A program made the position numbers and the translations under genes. Positions 1 through 8,544 of a DNA stretch of 28,027 bases are shown in pieces (the first letter of the stretch is position 1; each line of letters opens with the position of its first letter). This stretch comes from Bacillota bacterium (lineage in GTDB: Bacteria > Bacillota > Clostridia > Lachnospirales > Lachnospiraceae). Where the stretch lies: NCBI GenBank assembly GCA_023424995.1, contig JAFADH010000339.1:1-28027 (forward strand), read 5' to 3'. The notes beneath the pieces were generated by a model. That model saw only the letters and a list, made by a program, of their open reading frames with translations. It had not been told where the DNA came from and searched no databases.

Positions 1-905
1 GCCGTATCGGTAAAAAAGCTCATATGCGCCGTATAGATCACATTCTCCTTCTCCAAAAGCTTCTGGAAAGTGGTCCCTGCAAACTCTGCTTCCGTTACCT
101 TCTTACGGATAAAGGGGGTCTCATTATCATAGACGTCAAAGGCTGCCGCACTGATCTTCCCGCTCTCAATGCCGGCCAGAACAGCATCATAGTCCATGAG
201 CCCGCCTCTCGCCGTATTGATAAGCACCACCCCGTCCTTCATACGGGAAATGGCGGCAGAACCAATCAGCCCTTCATTCTCCCTGGTCAGGCTGCAATGG
301 AGGATGATAATATCACTGGTTCCGATCAGCTCATCCAGCTCTGTATAGGTCACAAGCCCTGCAATATCCCGGTTCTTATACAGATCATGGGCATTTATCC
401 TGCAGCCGAAGCCGCTCAGGGCTTTGATGGTCTCCGCGCCGATATTGCCGGTGCCGATGACGCCTACGGTCATATTGCGAAGCTCCCTTCCCTTAAGGCC
501 GGTCAGAGTAAAATCATACCGGTCCACCATGCGCTGTTCGCGTTTCATCTTGCGAAGGCACATGAGGGCCAGGCATACGGTATGCTCGGCAATGGCACCC
601 GGGGAATATCTGGGTACATTAGCACCTTTTATGCCGGCTTCCTTCATGGCAGCCAGGTCCATATGATCCGTTCCTGCCGCCCTGGATACGATATAACGGA
701 TCCCTGCCTTCTTAAGGAGTTCCGCCTTATCCCGGGTCACCCTGCAGTTAGTGGTAATCCACACTGCATCATAGCCCAGGAAATATTCCGAGCCGGCAGC
801 ATTAAAATCAAAGCCGGCAAGCGTAATGTCCAGTTGAAACTTCTTATTGCATTCATATACATATTCCATTTCGTCCTTATTCACATTAAATAATAATACT
901 TTCAT
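1..905 (-). CDS. D-lactate dehydrogenase-type 2-hydroxyacid dehydrogenase (3' end outside window)
   Basis: NAD-dependent enzyme of the D-isomer-specific 2-hydroxyacid dehydrogenase family, closest in feel to the D-LDH/VanH group, which interconverts a 2-keto acid and a D-2-hydroxy acid in the cytoplasm. About 301 residues are in the window and the C-terminal end runs off base 1. I read it by reverse-translating the minus strand: start MKVLLFNVNKDEMEYVYE, nucleotide-binding loop GVIGTGNIG at about 148-156, the arginine motif NTARGG (R233), the glutamate in YDNETP (E262) and the catalytic histidine in YTAHMSFFTD (H294). All three catalytic residues are therefore present. The start at 905 follows GGAGGG with 4 nt spacing. 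It lies 120 bp behind the AEC transporter and is probably in the same minus-strand unit. The exact substrate is unknown. Confidence in the family is high. Confidence 0.88.
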   Translation of the reverse strand, partial: MKVLLFNVNKDEMEYVYECNKKFQLDITLAGFDFNAAGSEYFLGYDAVWITTNCRVTRDKAELLKKAGIRYIVSRAAGTDHMDLAAMKEAGIKGANVPRYSPGAIAEHTVCLALMCLRKMKREQRMVDRYDFTLTGLKGRELRNMTVGVIGTGNIGAETIKALSGFGCRINAHDLYKNRDIAGLVTYTELDELIGTSDIIILHCSLTRENEGLIGSAAISRMKDGVVLINTARGGLMDYDAVLAGIESGKISAAAFDVYDNETPFIRKKVTEAEFAGTTFQKLLEKENVIYTAHMSFFTDT

Positions 906-1025
906 CGAACCCTCCAAAGAATAATTGTATCGGCGAAGCCCGGGATTGGTTGTATCAGCCCACATATCCATAATCCCATAAGCAAAAGCCTTCCGGTATA
1001 TCCACGGAACTTCTTGCCTGCTCTT

Positions 1026-1928
1026 TCATGTTATAAGAAGACTGAATAAGGGTATGGTCAGCATGGACAATACGGTGCTCAGGAACACTCCGCTGGAGGC
1101 AAAGCCCGCATTGCCGTCGTATTTCTCCGCTAACATTACCGTTGTACTTCCTGCCGGCATGGCTGACAGCAGAACGATAACTCCGGTTACCAGGGGATCT
1201 GTCCCAAGCAGCCGTAAGACGATCAGTACGGCTCCGGGAATGGCTATAAGGCGGATAAAGCAGTAATAGAACAGATCCCTGTCAATCAGATTCTTTACCT
1301 TAATCTCAGCCAGGATGGAGCCGATGATAATCATAGAGATGGCCGTGGTGCAGCCTCCGATGCCTGAGACAGTTCTTAAGAGAAAATCCGGAAGCTTAAA
1401 CTGGGTAAGCATCAGGATGAAGCCCACAGCCACGGCTATAATACAGGGATGTGTTGCCAGCTTCCTTGCGGTTTCCCTGCCGCTTACCCTGGTGAAAAGC
1501 GCCAGTCCCGAGGACCACATGGCAAATCGCAGGGGTATTAACGCAACCGATGCAAATAATAATCCCTGGCTGCCATACACGGCCTCCGCGATGGGATTTC
1601 CCAGGAAGCCCGCATTGGAGCAGATGATGGCATAGCGAAGTACCGACTGCCTGTCCGGACTTGCCTTACGAAATAACATCTTACTCAGCACCACATAGAA
1701 TACCTGGCTTATGACCGCTGCAAGGAATACCGTCAGGCAATTCATCAGAATGGTGTAGTTCCATTCAATTAAAAAAGATTTTACAATGTTAAACGGGAGA
1801 ATGATCTCAATAAAGAGATCCGTGAATTTCTTCCGGTTCCCATTGGTGATAATCCCTCTTTTCTGCGCATAGATGCCTGTCAGTATCAACAGGAACAGCA
1901 TCCCCTGCATATTAAACATAGCCTGCAT
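1026..1928 (-). CDS. AEC (auxin efflux carrier) family transporter
   Basis: Predicted integral membrane carrier of the AEC family, whose bacterial members include malate permeases and amino-acid exporters. About 300 residues form roughly ten hydrophobic helices. Family-like features are the N-terminal helix LFLLILTGIYAQKRGIIT, the early motif FIEIILPFNIVKSF, the central stretch NAGFLGNPIAEAVYG (the conserved N-GF-G-P region), and C-terminal repeats around LLSAMPAGSTTVMLAEKYDG. The open frame reaches back to 1991, but I place the start at 1928. That ATG has AGGAAAGG 9 nt upstream, and the extra 21 residues would be a charged, non-family extension. It sits between two 2-hydroxyacid dehydrogenase genes on the same strand, so a hydroxy- or keto-acid cargo is a reasonable inference but is not shown by the sequence. 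Confidence 0.88.
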   Translation of the reverse strand: MQAMFNMQGMLFLLILTGIYAQKRGIITNGNRKKFTDLFIEIILPFNIVKSFLIEWNYTILMNCLTVFLAAVISQVFYVVLSKMLFRKASPDRQSVLRYAIICSNAGFLGNPIAEAVYGSQGLLFASVALIPLRFAMWSSGLALFTRVSGRETARKLATHPCIIAVAVGFILMLTQFKLPDFLLRTVSGIGGCTTAISMIIIGSILAEIKVKNLIDRDLFYYCFIRLIAIPGAVLIVLRLLGTDPLVTGVIVLLSAMPAGSTTVMLAEKYDGNAGFASSGVFLSTVLSMLTIPLFSLLIT

Positions 1929-2021
1929 ATCATCATGCCTTTCCTCAACTGCCGTTATGGCAAGTGAAGTATCATAGTTCCCGGACCGCATGTGCCGGTC
2001 AGATACTCCGCTTCCTTCAGG

Positions 2022-3047
2022 TTAATATTTGCCGCCGAATTCATAACGGTAATACTTCATAACCGCAGTAATTCCTTTGTTCTCCTCAAAGCTGTCCCGG
2101 AGCTTATTCACCGGATAGGATATGGGACGATTCTCAAGTACCTCGGAGATACCCAGCGCCGACTGATATGCCATGCGCTCCAGTGCTTCCGCCGTGAAGG
2201 CTGCGGTATGGGGCGTCACTATTACATGCTCCATATGCAGCAGCGGGTTATCCGGCTTCGGCAGGTCTCCTTCGAATACGTCCAAGGCTGCTCCCTGAAT
2301 CTTATGTTCCTGCAGCACCTTGATCAAAGCACTCTCATCGATGATCTCACCGCGCCCGGTATTGATGAGAAAAGCCTCAGGCTTCATCAGAGAAAGCTCT
2401 CTCGCTCCGATGATACGCCTTGTGGAAGGACTTCCCGGAAGATGCAGGGATAAAAAATCCGCAGAAGAGATAACTTCATCCATATCATCGGTCAGAAGTG
2501 CGTAGCTTGTCTGCTTCTTCCCCTTAATCCTGCGGTTATAGCCGATTACGTTCATATTCAGACCGAAGGCTGCAATATTGGCCACGTGGGTACCGATATT
2601 ACCCATGCCGATGATGCCCAGTGTCTTCCCGGATACGTCCGTACCTCTCAGCTTGCGGACCTCCAGGTCACCCTTTCTCATTCCGTTATTATAATGAAGG
2701 GAACGCTTGGCAAGCATCAGGATCAATCCGATGGCATACTCGGCTACAGAACCCTGATTGGACTGCGCGGCATTGGTGACTTGTATTCCAAGCTTCGTCG
2801 CTGCCTCCACATCGATACAATCCACACCTACGCCATGCATGGATACCACCCTTAATTTCTTGCAGGAGCTCAGGACCCTCTCAGTGAGATGACCGTTGCG
2901 GGTTAGGATACCGTCGCAATCCGCACCCTCTTCTATCAATATGTCTTCTGCTATACCGGAGCCCATTTTAAGTTCATAGCCCTGTTCGGTAAGATAGTCG
3001 ATTCCTTTTTTATCAATCGGTTCAGTAATTAGAATCTTATAACTCAT
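2022..3047 (-). CDS. SerA/phosphoglycerate dehydrogenase-type 2-hydroxyacid dehydrogenase
   Basis: A 341-residue NAD-dependent 2-hydroxyacid dehydrogenase of the 3-phosphoglycerate dehydrogenase-like subgroup. It shows the Rossmann loop GIIGMGNIG (about 144-152), the arginine motif INTGRGEII (R232), the acidic residue in ALDVFEGD (E259) and the catalytic histidine in VTPHTAAFT (H280). It lacks the C-terminal ACT/regulatory domains of long SerA proteins, so a biosynthetic serine role is not implied. The start at 3047 has GGAGGTG just upstream. It is the first gene of a minus-strand set with an AEC carrier and a second, unrelated-subfamily D-hydroxyacid dehydrogenase, and it diverges from a PucR regulator. 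Substrate unknown; an acid made or used alongside the nearby racemase is possible. Confidence 0.9.
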   Translation of the reverse strand: MSYKILITEPIDKKGIDYLTEQGYELKMGSGIAEDILIEEGADCDGILTRNGHLTERVLSSCKKLRVVSMHGVGVDCIDVEAATKLGIQVTNAAQSNQGSVAEYAIGLILMLAKRSLHYNNGMRKGDLEVRKLRGTDVSGKTLGIIGMGNIGTHVANIAAFGLNMNVIGYNRRIKGKKQTSYALLTDDMDEVISSADFLSLHLPGSPSTRRIIGARELSLMKPEAFLINTGRGEIIDESALIKVLQEHKIQGAALDVFEGDLPKPDNPLLHMEHVIVTPHTAAFTAEALERMAYQSALGISEVLENRPISYPVNKLRDSFEENKGITAVMKYYRYEFGGKY

Positions 3048-3134
3048 GCGGCACCTCCGTTATTTGCATATCGTTTGTGATAAAGCAGCCCTCAGAAGAT
3101 GAGACTGGTTATCATTTGATATTTGATAAGAAAA

Positions 3135-3163
3135 AGTATAAAAGGATGCCTTTTATCTGACAA
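3135..3163 (-). promoter_or_regulatory. Sigma-A type promoter for the dehydrogenase-AEC operon
   Basis: Read on the minus strand there is a -35 box TTGTCA (3158-3163, one mismatch to consensus), exactly 17 nt of spacer and a -10 box TATACT (3135-3140, one mismatch). It points toward the dehydrogenase start at 3047 and would leave a leader of roughly 80 nt. Seen in sequence only; the start site is inferred. Confidence 0.6.
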
Positions 3164-3194
3164 TGCTCATTATGTATAGTTTTTTTAAAATACG

Positions 3195-3211
3195 ATGGAC
3201 ACTTTGTCCAT
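3195..3211. promoter_or_regulatory. 17-bp dyad, candidate operator between divergent promoters
   Basis: The sequence ATGGACACTTTGTCCAT is a perfect 7-bp inverted repeat around a 3-nt centre. It lies between the minus-strand promoter at 3135-3163 and the plus-strand promoter at 3230-3259. This is a natural place for the adjacent PucR-type regulator, or another dimeric regulator, to bind and coordinate both directions. The binding protein is inferred from position only. Confidence 0.45.
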
Positions 3212-3229
3212 TTTCATCATAATTGACAA

Positions 3230-3259
3230 TTGACGGGATACCCGCTGCGGTTGTATGCT
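3230..3259 (+). promoter_or_regulatory. Probable promoter for the PucR regulator
   Basis: A -35 box TTGACG (3230-3235), 18 nt spacer and -10 box TATGCT (3254-3259) lie upstream of the regulator gene. A second TTGACA at 3223-3228 overlaps the area but has no good -10 at the right distance. Moderate support. Confidence 0.4.
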
Positions 3260-3367
3260 AAGGGAAATAATTCGCCGGTATAAGGAAAAATCAAAGATTT
3301 TATTGTGAAAAGCAGTCATTTTGTACACACTAAGCAAACAAGATACGTGAAAGGTCTGGTGATATCT

Positions 3368-4537
3368 ATGAGTTTATTGATCCGACATATCGTGGACAAT
3401 CAGCTGCTTCGGGGTGTCCGGTTCGCGGCAGGCTTTCCGGGGGAGGCTAATATCATCTCCTGGGTGAATGTTATGGAGATTCTGGATTCTCCCGATTCCG
3501 TCCAGCGGGGAGAACTCCTGGTGACCACCGGATATAATCTGCAGGATCAGAATATGTTCGCCGGACTGATCGCCTCCCTGAGGAATAACGGTGTCAGCGG
3601 TATCGCAATCCAACCCGGTTATTACATCGACACGATTCCCCAATATATCATCGATGAAGCTAACCGGCTTGGCTTCCCTGTTCTCGAGATCCCTAAGAAT
3701 CTCACCTTCTCGGAGATTCTCCGTATCCTGATCAAGAAGATCAATTCTGATAAGTCGGAGAATGATCTCTCCGATGAATCAGCCAAATTCCTGTTCCAGA
3801 CTATGAATGATACCTTGAAGAATTATTCCGGCACGCTGTATGAGAGAGACACGGATCATGTGGCCTATCTCTTTTATGTCCAGCCCATGAACCAATATGC
3901 CGTCAGTGAGGTCACTGCCTTAAGCTGCATGAACCGTATCAGATCTTATCTGACGGACCGGTCCGAGACCTGCGAATACACCATAGCGAAGAACGGAACC
4001 GCTTCCTTTTTTATCATATTTGAAAATGAAAACCGGTATTTGTCCATAATCTATGATTTCAGTATAGAGCTGACCTTCCTGTCAGAGCAGCAGGGACTCA
4101 ATTATTATGTGGGCATCGATAAGATACAAGCCTCCAGGGCGCTGGGGCTGGCCTTCGAGCATTCCATGGAATGCACTGAGCTGTTAAAATCCATCCATGC
4201 CAAGCGCGGAGTATGCTCCTATGATAATATGACCTTTTTAAAGATGTTCGGGATTCTCCACCAGAATGAGCACTCCATCGTAACCGATAACCAGGCTCTG
4301 CAGATTCTCTTAAACTATGACCGCATTAATAATACCAATTATGTCCAGACCCTGCGCTTCTATCTTGCCGACAGCTGCAATGCCTCCAAGACCGCAGCCA
4401 GGCTGTACATCCACCGGCATACCCTGCAAAAGCGTCTGGAGAAGATTCATGATCTGTGCGGAATTAACCCGGATGATTATTATGCCAGATTGTATATGTC
4501 CATTTCACTGCTCTTCCACGATTATTTTGCATTCTAG
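3368..4537 (+). CDS. PucR family transcriptional regulator
   Basis: A 389-residue cytoplasmic DNA-binding regulator. The N-terminal part (about residues 1-130) matches the PucR-type sensor domain. It shows the pattern of a leading 'LRGVRFAAG' segment, 'GELLVTTGYNL', then 'GVSGIAIQPGYY' and 'GFPVLEIP'. The C-terminal 60 residues carry the PucR helix-turn-helix, visible as TLRFYLADSCNASKTAARLY and IHRHTLQKRLEKI. The frame is open from a GTG at 3305, but I prefer the ATG at 3368, because GGTGA lies 6 nt upstream and the family-like sequence (MSLLIRHIVDNQLL) begins there. It diverges from the dehydrogenase-AEC operon and precedes the racemase on the same strand. Members of this family often respond to a nitrogenous or carboxylate substrate of neighbouring genes, so those genes are its likely targets. 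Confidence 0.9.
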   Translation: MSLLIRHIVDNQLLRGVRFAAGFPGEANIISWVNVMEILDSPDSVQRGELLVTTGYNLQDQNMFAGLIASLRNNGVSGIAIQPGYYIDTIPQYIIDEANRLGFPVLEIPKNLTFSEILRILIKKINSDKSENDLSDESAKFLFQTMNDTLKNYSGTLYERDTDHVAYLFYVQPMNQYAVSEVTALSCMNRIRSYLTDRSETCEYTIAKNGTASFFIIFENENRYLSIIYDFSIELTFLSEQQGLNYYVGIDKIQASRALGLAFEHSMECTELLKSIHAKRGVCSYDNMTFLKMFGILHQNEHSIVTDNQALQILLNYDRINNTNYVQTLRFYLADSCNASKTAARLYIHRHTLQKRLEKIHDLCGINPDDYYARLYMSISLLFHDYFAF

Positions 4538-4820
4538 TGCAGCGTATCTATGCTTGTCTGTCACGCATTCATTGCCGGGTATTTGGAGTATATCTAACCA
4601 GCATGCGGTGGACAGGTTGTACATGATTTATTACAATGTGACTACACTTTTATCTCCTGATGGAAAAGCCCTTTACAGCCGGTAGATTACTGTGCTATTT
4701 TATGTTCAACTTATTTAGATGAGAATGAGTCTCAGATATGGACATGGCAGGCTTATCAGACAGCTCACAGAAAACCGGAGCAGGATAACACTGTGATATC
4801 CGTTCGTGAAAGGAGCTTCT
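4538..4820. other. Intergenic region, no gene seen
   Basis: The gap between the PucR gene and the racemase holds no convincing gene, terminator or promoter. A short dyad, TGAGA-N5-TCTCA, occurs near 4719-4735. The last bases carry the racemase ribosome binding site (AAAGGAG). Confidence 0.4.
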
Positions 4821-5546
4821 ATGAAAATAAAAGGCGGTTACACCAGTTATGGACAATATATCGGAATATTAATGATGGATACCGTATTCCCCAGACTTGT
4901 GGGTGATATCGGGAATGCAAGGACCTATAAGGTTCCGGTAAGATATTATACAGTCAAAAATATATCCACGGAGAAGATGGATGCCTCCAATGCGGAACGG
5001 CTTCTGCTTCAGCCCTTTATCGATGCTGCCAGGGAGTTGGAGAAGGAGGGCTGCCGTGCCGTCACCACCAGCTGCAGCTTCCTGACCGGTTTCCAGAAGC
5101 AGCTTGCGGATGCAGTGAACATCCCTGTGTTCACCAATCCCTTAATTCTTGCTCCGTTCATTCATGCCATGCTGAACAGCAGATCAAAGATCGGAATTCT
5201 CACAGAGAAGGCTGACTTTTTAAATGATGATTACTTCAAGCAGCTGGGCTGGTCCGGAGAGAATATCCCGGTCTGCATCAGCGGCATGCCCGAGGACTCC
5301 CCCTTCGACCGTCTCTTCATCCAGGACAATCTGGAGGAGGACCCGGAGGTATTGGAGGATTGTATCAGGGAGCTTGCCGCAAGGCATATGGAGGAATATC
5401 CCGACACCGGAGCAATTATATTGGAGTGTACCAACTTCGCTCCCTTTACCAATCTGATTCAAAGCATCACCGGAGTTCCTGTCTTCGGAATCAACCAGCT
5501 GCTGGAATATATGGACTCCTGTATCAGCGCACCGGAATATTATTAA
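4821..5546 (+). CDS. Aspartate/glutamate racemase family protein
   Basis: A 241-residue cytoplasmic protein of the Asp/Glu/hydantoin racemase superfamily, whose members invert an alpha-carbon or use the same two-cysteine scaffold for related acid chemistry. The two expected cysteines are visible: C85 in VTTSCSFLTG and C203 in ILECTNFAPF. The GILTEK segment after the first half and the C-terminal GVPVFGINQLLEYMD are also family-like. The start at 4821 (MKIKGGYTSY) has AAAGGAG at ideal spacing; an upstream in-frame codon at 4806 lies before that site and is unlikely to be used. It follows the PucR gene on the same strand and ends 10 bp before a very strong terminator. Together with the divergent D-hydroxyacid dehydrogenases it may act on a D-amino acid or D-hydroxy acid, but the substrate cannot be read from sequence. 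Confidence 0.85.
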   Translation: MKIKGGYTSYGQYIGILMMDTVFPRLVGDIGNARTYKVPVRYYTVKNISTEKMDASNAERLLLQPFIDAARELEKEGCRAVTTSCSFLTGFQKQLADAVNIPVFTNPLILAPFIHAMLNSRSKIGILTEKADFLNDDYFKQLGWSGENIPVCISGMPEDSPFDRLFIQDNLEEDPEVLEDCIRELAARHMEEYPDTGAIILECTNFAPFTNLIQSITGVPVFGINQLLEYMDSCISAPEYY

Positions 5547-5555
5547 AGAATGAAT

Positions 5556-5609
5556 GCACCGCAGTAGAAACAATCAGTTTCCGATTGTTTCTACTGCGGT
5601 GCTATTTTT
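5556..5609 (+). terminator. Rho-independent terminator after the racemase gene
   Basis: A perfect 20-bp inverted repeat, left arm 5556-5575 beginning GCACCGCAGTAG and right arm 5583-5602, encloses a 7-nt loop. It is followed by a short T-rich tract (TATTTTTA). It begins 10 bp past the racemase stop codon and should end that transcript cleanly. Confidence 0.9.
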
Positions 5610-5800
5610 ATGAATATCCATTTCTTTTGAAATTATAATATCATATGGAATCTGCGGATAACTTGGAATTGATTGGTTGTATTCTGCGTGTAATATCTTC
5701 ATTCTCTGCAATAACATTTCTGCTTTATATAAAATACATTGATGTTCCCGCAATACTCGGTTATAATACATTAAAACTATCGTTCATTAGGAGAATTCTC

Positions 5801-6745
5801 ATGATAAAAGCATTAATACTGGGCATCGCGGCTTCTTTTTTCTTTGCGTTTACCTTTATCTTCAATTATCAGATGAATGTATCGGGAGGCAGCTGGCTGT
5901 GGAGCTCGTCCCTGCGGTTTTTATTTATGCTGCCCATCCTGTTCGTCATATTGGTAATTAAGAGAGAAGTCCGTGCCGTCTTCCGGGATATTAAGGAGCA
6001 GCCTCTTCCCTGGCTGCTTTGGAGCACCGTGGGCTTCGGGTTATTCTATGCACCTGCCTGCCTTGCTTCTGTCTACGGAGCCTCCTGGCTGACTGCGGCT
6101 ACCTGGCAGGTAACCATCATCGCCGGTGCACTTATGACTCCCCTGTTCTATCATTACACAGAGACAGAGGACGGCATACATAGGGTAAGGAACAAGATCC
6201 CGGGGAGATCCCTGGCTCTGTCGTTCATCATACTGGCGGGTATTTTTATCATGCAGTTGGAGGAGGCCATGGGTTCTGTCGACATGTCTTCCCTGATCGG
6301 CGTTATTCCCATGCTGATCGCCGCCTTTGCCTATCCCCTCGGCAACCGGAAAATGATCGTACTGTGCAGCAGCCGCCTGACTACCCTGCAAAGGGTATTC
6401 GGCATGACCCTGTGCAGCATGCCCTTCTGGGTAATTATCGCCGCTGCCGGAATAGCCACCGCAGGCCCTCCCGGTAAGGAGCAGGTGGTGCAGTCCCTGA
6501 TAGTCGCTGTCTTCTCCGGCGTCATCGCAACCTTATTGTTTTTTAAGGCAACCGATATGGTGAATCACAGTCCGAGTAAGCTTGCCGTAATTGAATCCAC
6601 CCAGGCAGGAGAAGTGATCTTCACTCTTCTGGGAGGCGTCCTGCTGTTCCATGACAGAATACCCACACTGCTTGGTTTTATCGGAATCTTCATCGTTGTA
6701 GCGGGTATGGTTATCAACAGCCTGCTTTCAGCAAAGAAGGCCTGA
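5801..6745 (+). CDS. EmrE/DMT-type multidrug resistance efflux transporter family protein
   Basis: A 314-residue membrane protein with about ten hydrophobic segments in two EamA-like halves. It resembles the 'putative multidrug resistance efflux transporter' family of the drug/metabolite transporter superfamily. Recognisable parts are the first helix ALILGIAASFFFAFTFIFNY, the SLRFLFMLPILF segment, a paired ASWLTAATWQVTIIAGALMTPLF, and the C-terminal VIESTQAGEVIFTLLGGVLLF followed by GFIGIFIVVAGMVI. The frame is open from 5645, but the start at 5801 has AGGAG 8 nt upstream and begins right at the first helix. The preceding terminator makes it an independent unit, though I did not find a clear promoter in 5610-5800. 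Cargo unknown. Confidence 0.85.
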   Translation: MIKALILGIAASFFFAFTFIFNYQMNVSGGSWLWSSSLRFLFMLPILFVILVIKREVRAVFRDIKEQPLPWLLWSTVGFGLFYAPACLASVYGASWLTAATWQVTIIAGALMTPLFYHYTETEDGIHRVRNKIPGRSLALSFIILAGIFIMQLEEAMGSVDMSSLIGVIPMLIAAFAYPLGNRKMIVLCSSRLTTLQRVFGMTLCSMPFWVIIAAAGIATAGPPGKEQVVQSLIVAVFSGVIATLLFFKATDMVNHSPSKLAVIESTQAGEVIFTLLGGVLLFHDRIPTLLGFIGIFIVVAGMVINSLLSAKKA

Positions 6746-6863
6746 TCACACAATCCGGAGTAATATAATGCCGGACTGTAATATTAAAAACCATATCCCT
6801 GCAAACAAATTCCGGGCAGTATGATACACGGAGCTGCTGCAAACATGCCGGATAGCAGCGTAC

Positions 6864-6909
6864 AAAAAGCGCCTTGATCGGTCTGCACAACCTTTTCAAG
6901 GCGCTTTTG
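6864..6909. terminator. Bidirectional terminator between convergent genes
   Basis: Arms AAAAGCGCCTTGA (6865-6877) and TCAAGGCGCTTTT (6896-6908) are perfectly complementary over 13 bp, with an 18-nt loop. Flanking A and T runs let it work in both directions. It serves the exporter gene (plus) and the lipoprotein gene (minus). The rest of the 6746-7059 gap shows only a 13-bp GC palindrome at 7004-7016 and no gene. Confidence 0.8.
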
Positions 6910-7059
6910 ATGCCATAAATACTACTTTATTGAGAATCTACTGTTGCAGATTTATCTGCGTCGGTTCATGTATTAACAGCATATCGGGTACAGCCAATTT
7001 AATTGCCGGACCGGCACCGGAAGCTCCAATAAAAGCCTGATAAGCTCATAGCCGGTACC

Positions 7060-8367
7060 TTATTCCGGAATGATAACTTCTCCGTCCTTAATCGTATAAT
7101 CATGCATACTTGCAGTATAAGAGATTACGCTCCTGGTGGTGATATCGAAGAATTCATAGTATTTCATATCTGAATCGGTACTGCACACGAACAAAAGCGT
7201 ATTCCCATCCACCCACAATACCTCTTCGATCCCAACCGCCATATCCAGCTTATTCTCAACCTTGCGCGTCTCCCCGTAGCCTTCCGTATTATAGCCGAAT
7301 TCCATAGGCTCATCCGTAAGCATTACATTTGCTTTGCCATCCGGTGAGAATAGCTTATATACTGCCGAATTCCACTTAAGCCGATTGTCCGTCATCTCCT
7401 GAACCATGGGAACCAGGTCTTCCCAGATCTCGTCCTTAGGGTCATGGAGAAGAAGCAGGGCGTCCTCCTCATTCTCCTGTTTCCAGCTTGCATGGTTGCT
7501 CAGATAGACCGCATCTCCATCCGTTATCATATAGCTATATATTGCTTCACTGATACCCTTGCCACTGCCGGCAAAATTATCCCGGGAATTATCCGTACTT
7601 ACCCTGTAATAATTCTCCCGGTCCACAACATATGTGATATCCGTAATAATCGGCTCCCCTTCTATGGTATACTGCACCACACGAAGCATGGCAGTGACAT
7701 TGTCACTTATATTCTCCACGAAGGTTTTTATCCGGTCGGCATTTATAATCTCTTCGTAGGTGATTACGACAGCACCATCCTGTATTGCCTGTTCTTTGCC
7801 GTAATCCCTGTCAAGGTCCTGAAGCTTCTTAAATCCATAAGGAGTCTCGGCTGTTACCGGGGATTCCCCCAGCTTAAACTCAGCGGCATATTTCTTATCA
7901 CCGATCTGCTTCAGGATGCGGTAGGTTCCGTCCGTGAAGGTATAATCTACAAAAGAAAGACTGACATACTCCGTATTCTTACCCTCCGGTGAAAGAATAT
8001 ACCCTATGGCATTCCAGCCGGAATTCTCCGGGAAGGGCAGCTGGTACCAGGTACCCTCTACCAGTTTCTCAACCGCATATTCCGCGCCATACACGAATTC
8101 CTGATCGGTATTGTTCTGAATAAAGCCTGCAATCTGTTCCATATCCTTCCCATAGACAGGATACTGAGTGGTAAAGGTTATATCACCGGAAGTATCAATA
8201 TCCGAATCCTGCACGTTTGAAGGGATCAACGGCTTATCCGGCGTATCGGACGGTCCCGGCGTATTTATATCATTACCTGATCCGGGCATTGGACTTACCT
8301 TCGTACCGCAGGCTGTCAGGGATAAAAGGATAACAAGAAGTCCAAATAAAGATAATATTTTTTTCAT
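7060..8367 (-). CDS. Lipoprotein with Ig-like domain
   Basis: A 435-residue predicted membrane-anchored lipoprotein. The signal peptide MKKILSLFGLLVILLSLTAC ends in the lipobox LTAC, followed by a Ser/Pro/Gly-rich linker to about residue 55. Residues about 60-170 (ITFTTQYPVYGKDMEQIAGF, then VEKLVEGTWYQLPF, then GTYRILKQI) match the bacterial Ig-like domain found in many clostridial lipoproteins, with a beta-strand pattern and a conserved 'GxWYxLPF' stretch. The remainder is mostly beta strand with repeated YSYMITDGDAVYLSNH- and EVLWVDGNTLLFVCST-like segments that look like propeller-type blades; I do not recognise a named domain there. The start has GGAGGAGGT upstream. It diverges from the L,D-transpeptidase gene, so a cell-envelope role is plausible. 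Function unknown. Confidence 0.8.
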   Translation of the reverse strand: MKKILSLFGLLVILLSLTACGTKVSPMPGSGNDINTPGPSDTPDKPLIPSNVQDSDIDTSGDITFTTQYPVYGKDMEQIAGFIQNNTDQEFVYGAEYAVEKLVEGTWYQLPFPENSGWNAIGYILSPEGKNTEYVSLSFVDYTFTDGTYRILKQIGDKKYAAEFKLGESPVTAETPYGFKKLQDLDRDYGKEQAIQDGAVVITYEEIINADRIKTFVENISDNVTAMLRVVQYTIEGEPIITDITYVVDRENYYRVSTDNSRDNFAGSGKGISEAIYSYMITDGDAVYLSNHASWKQENEEDALLLLHDPKDEIWEDLVPMVQEMTDNRLKWNSAVYKLFSPDGKANVMLTDEPMEFGYNTEGYGETRKVENKLDMAVGIEEVLWVDGNTLLFVCSTDSDMKYYEFFDITTRSVISYTASMHDYTIKDGEVIIPE

Positions 8368-8472
8368 GTTACCTCCTCCATTTCTTAGTTTATTTCATTT
8401 CCTGTTTCTCATTGATTAGACGAAGCGCAGTGCAGCGGGGTTTCATAAAGCGATACAATATGGAATTAATCT

Positions 8473-8544
8473 TCAAAAACCATAGGATTTGATTCCTCAA
8501 AAACCATAGGATTTAATTTTTCATAAACCACAGGATTTGATGTT
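8473..8544. repeat. Three exact-period 24-bp tandem repeats upstream of the transpeptidase
   Basis: Units 8473-8496, 8497-8520 and 8521-8544 share the core AACCATAGGATTTGAT-like sequence (third copy AACCACAGGATTTGAT) with a strict 24-bp period and only a few substitutions. The last unit contains the -35 box of the downstream promoter. The layout suggests a multi-copy operator. There are no spacers, so it is not a CRISPR array. Confidence 0.75.

Noticed and set aside
24..893. 289-codon open frame on the plus strand
   Set aside because: It lies opposite a dehydrogenase with all catalytic motifs on the minus strand and has no family-like sequence; it is a shadow frame.
5645..5800. Longer N-terminus for the exporter gene
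   Set aside because: The added 52 residues are AT-rich with no ribosome binding site at 5645, whereas AGGAG precedes the ATG at 5801 at the start of the first helix.
8428..8443. Sequence GCAGTGCAGCGGGG resembling the tip of the 18325-18489 element
   Set aside because: Similarity covers only about 15 bases without the flanking arms; probably chance.
8473..8544. Short CRISPR array
   Set aside because: The three 24-bp units are directly abutting with no unique spacers and overlap a promoter.
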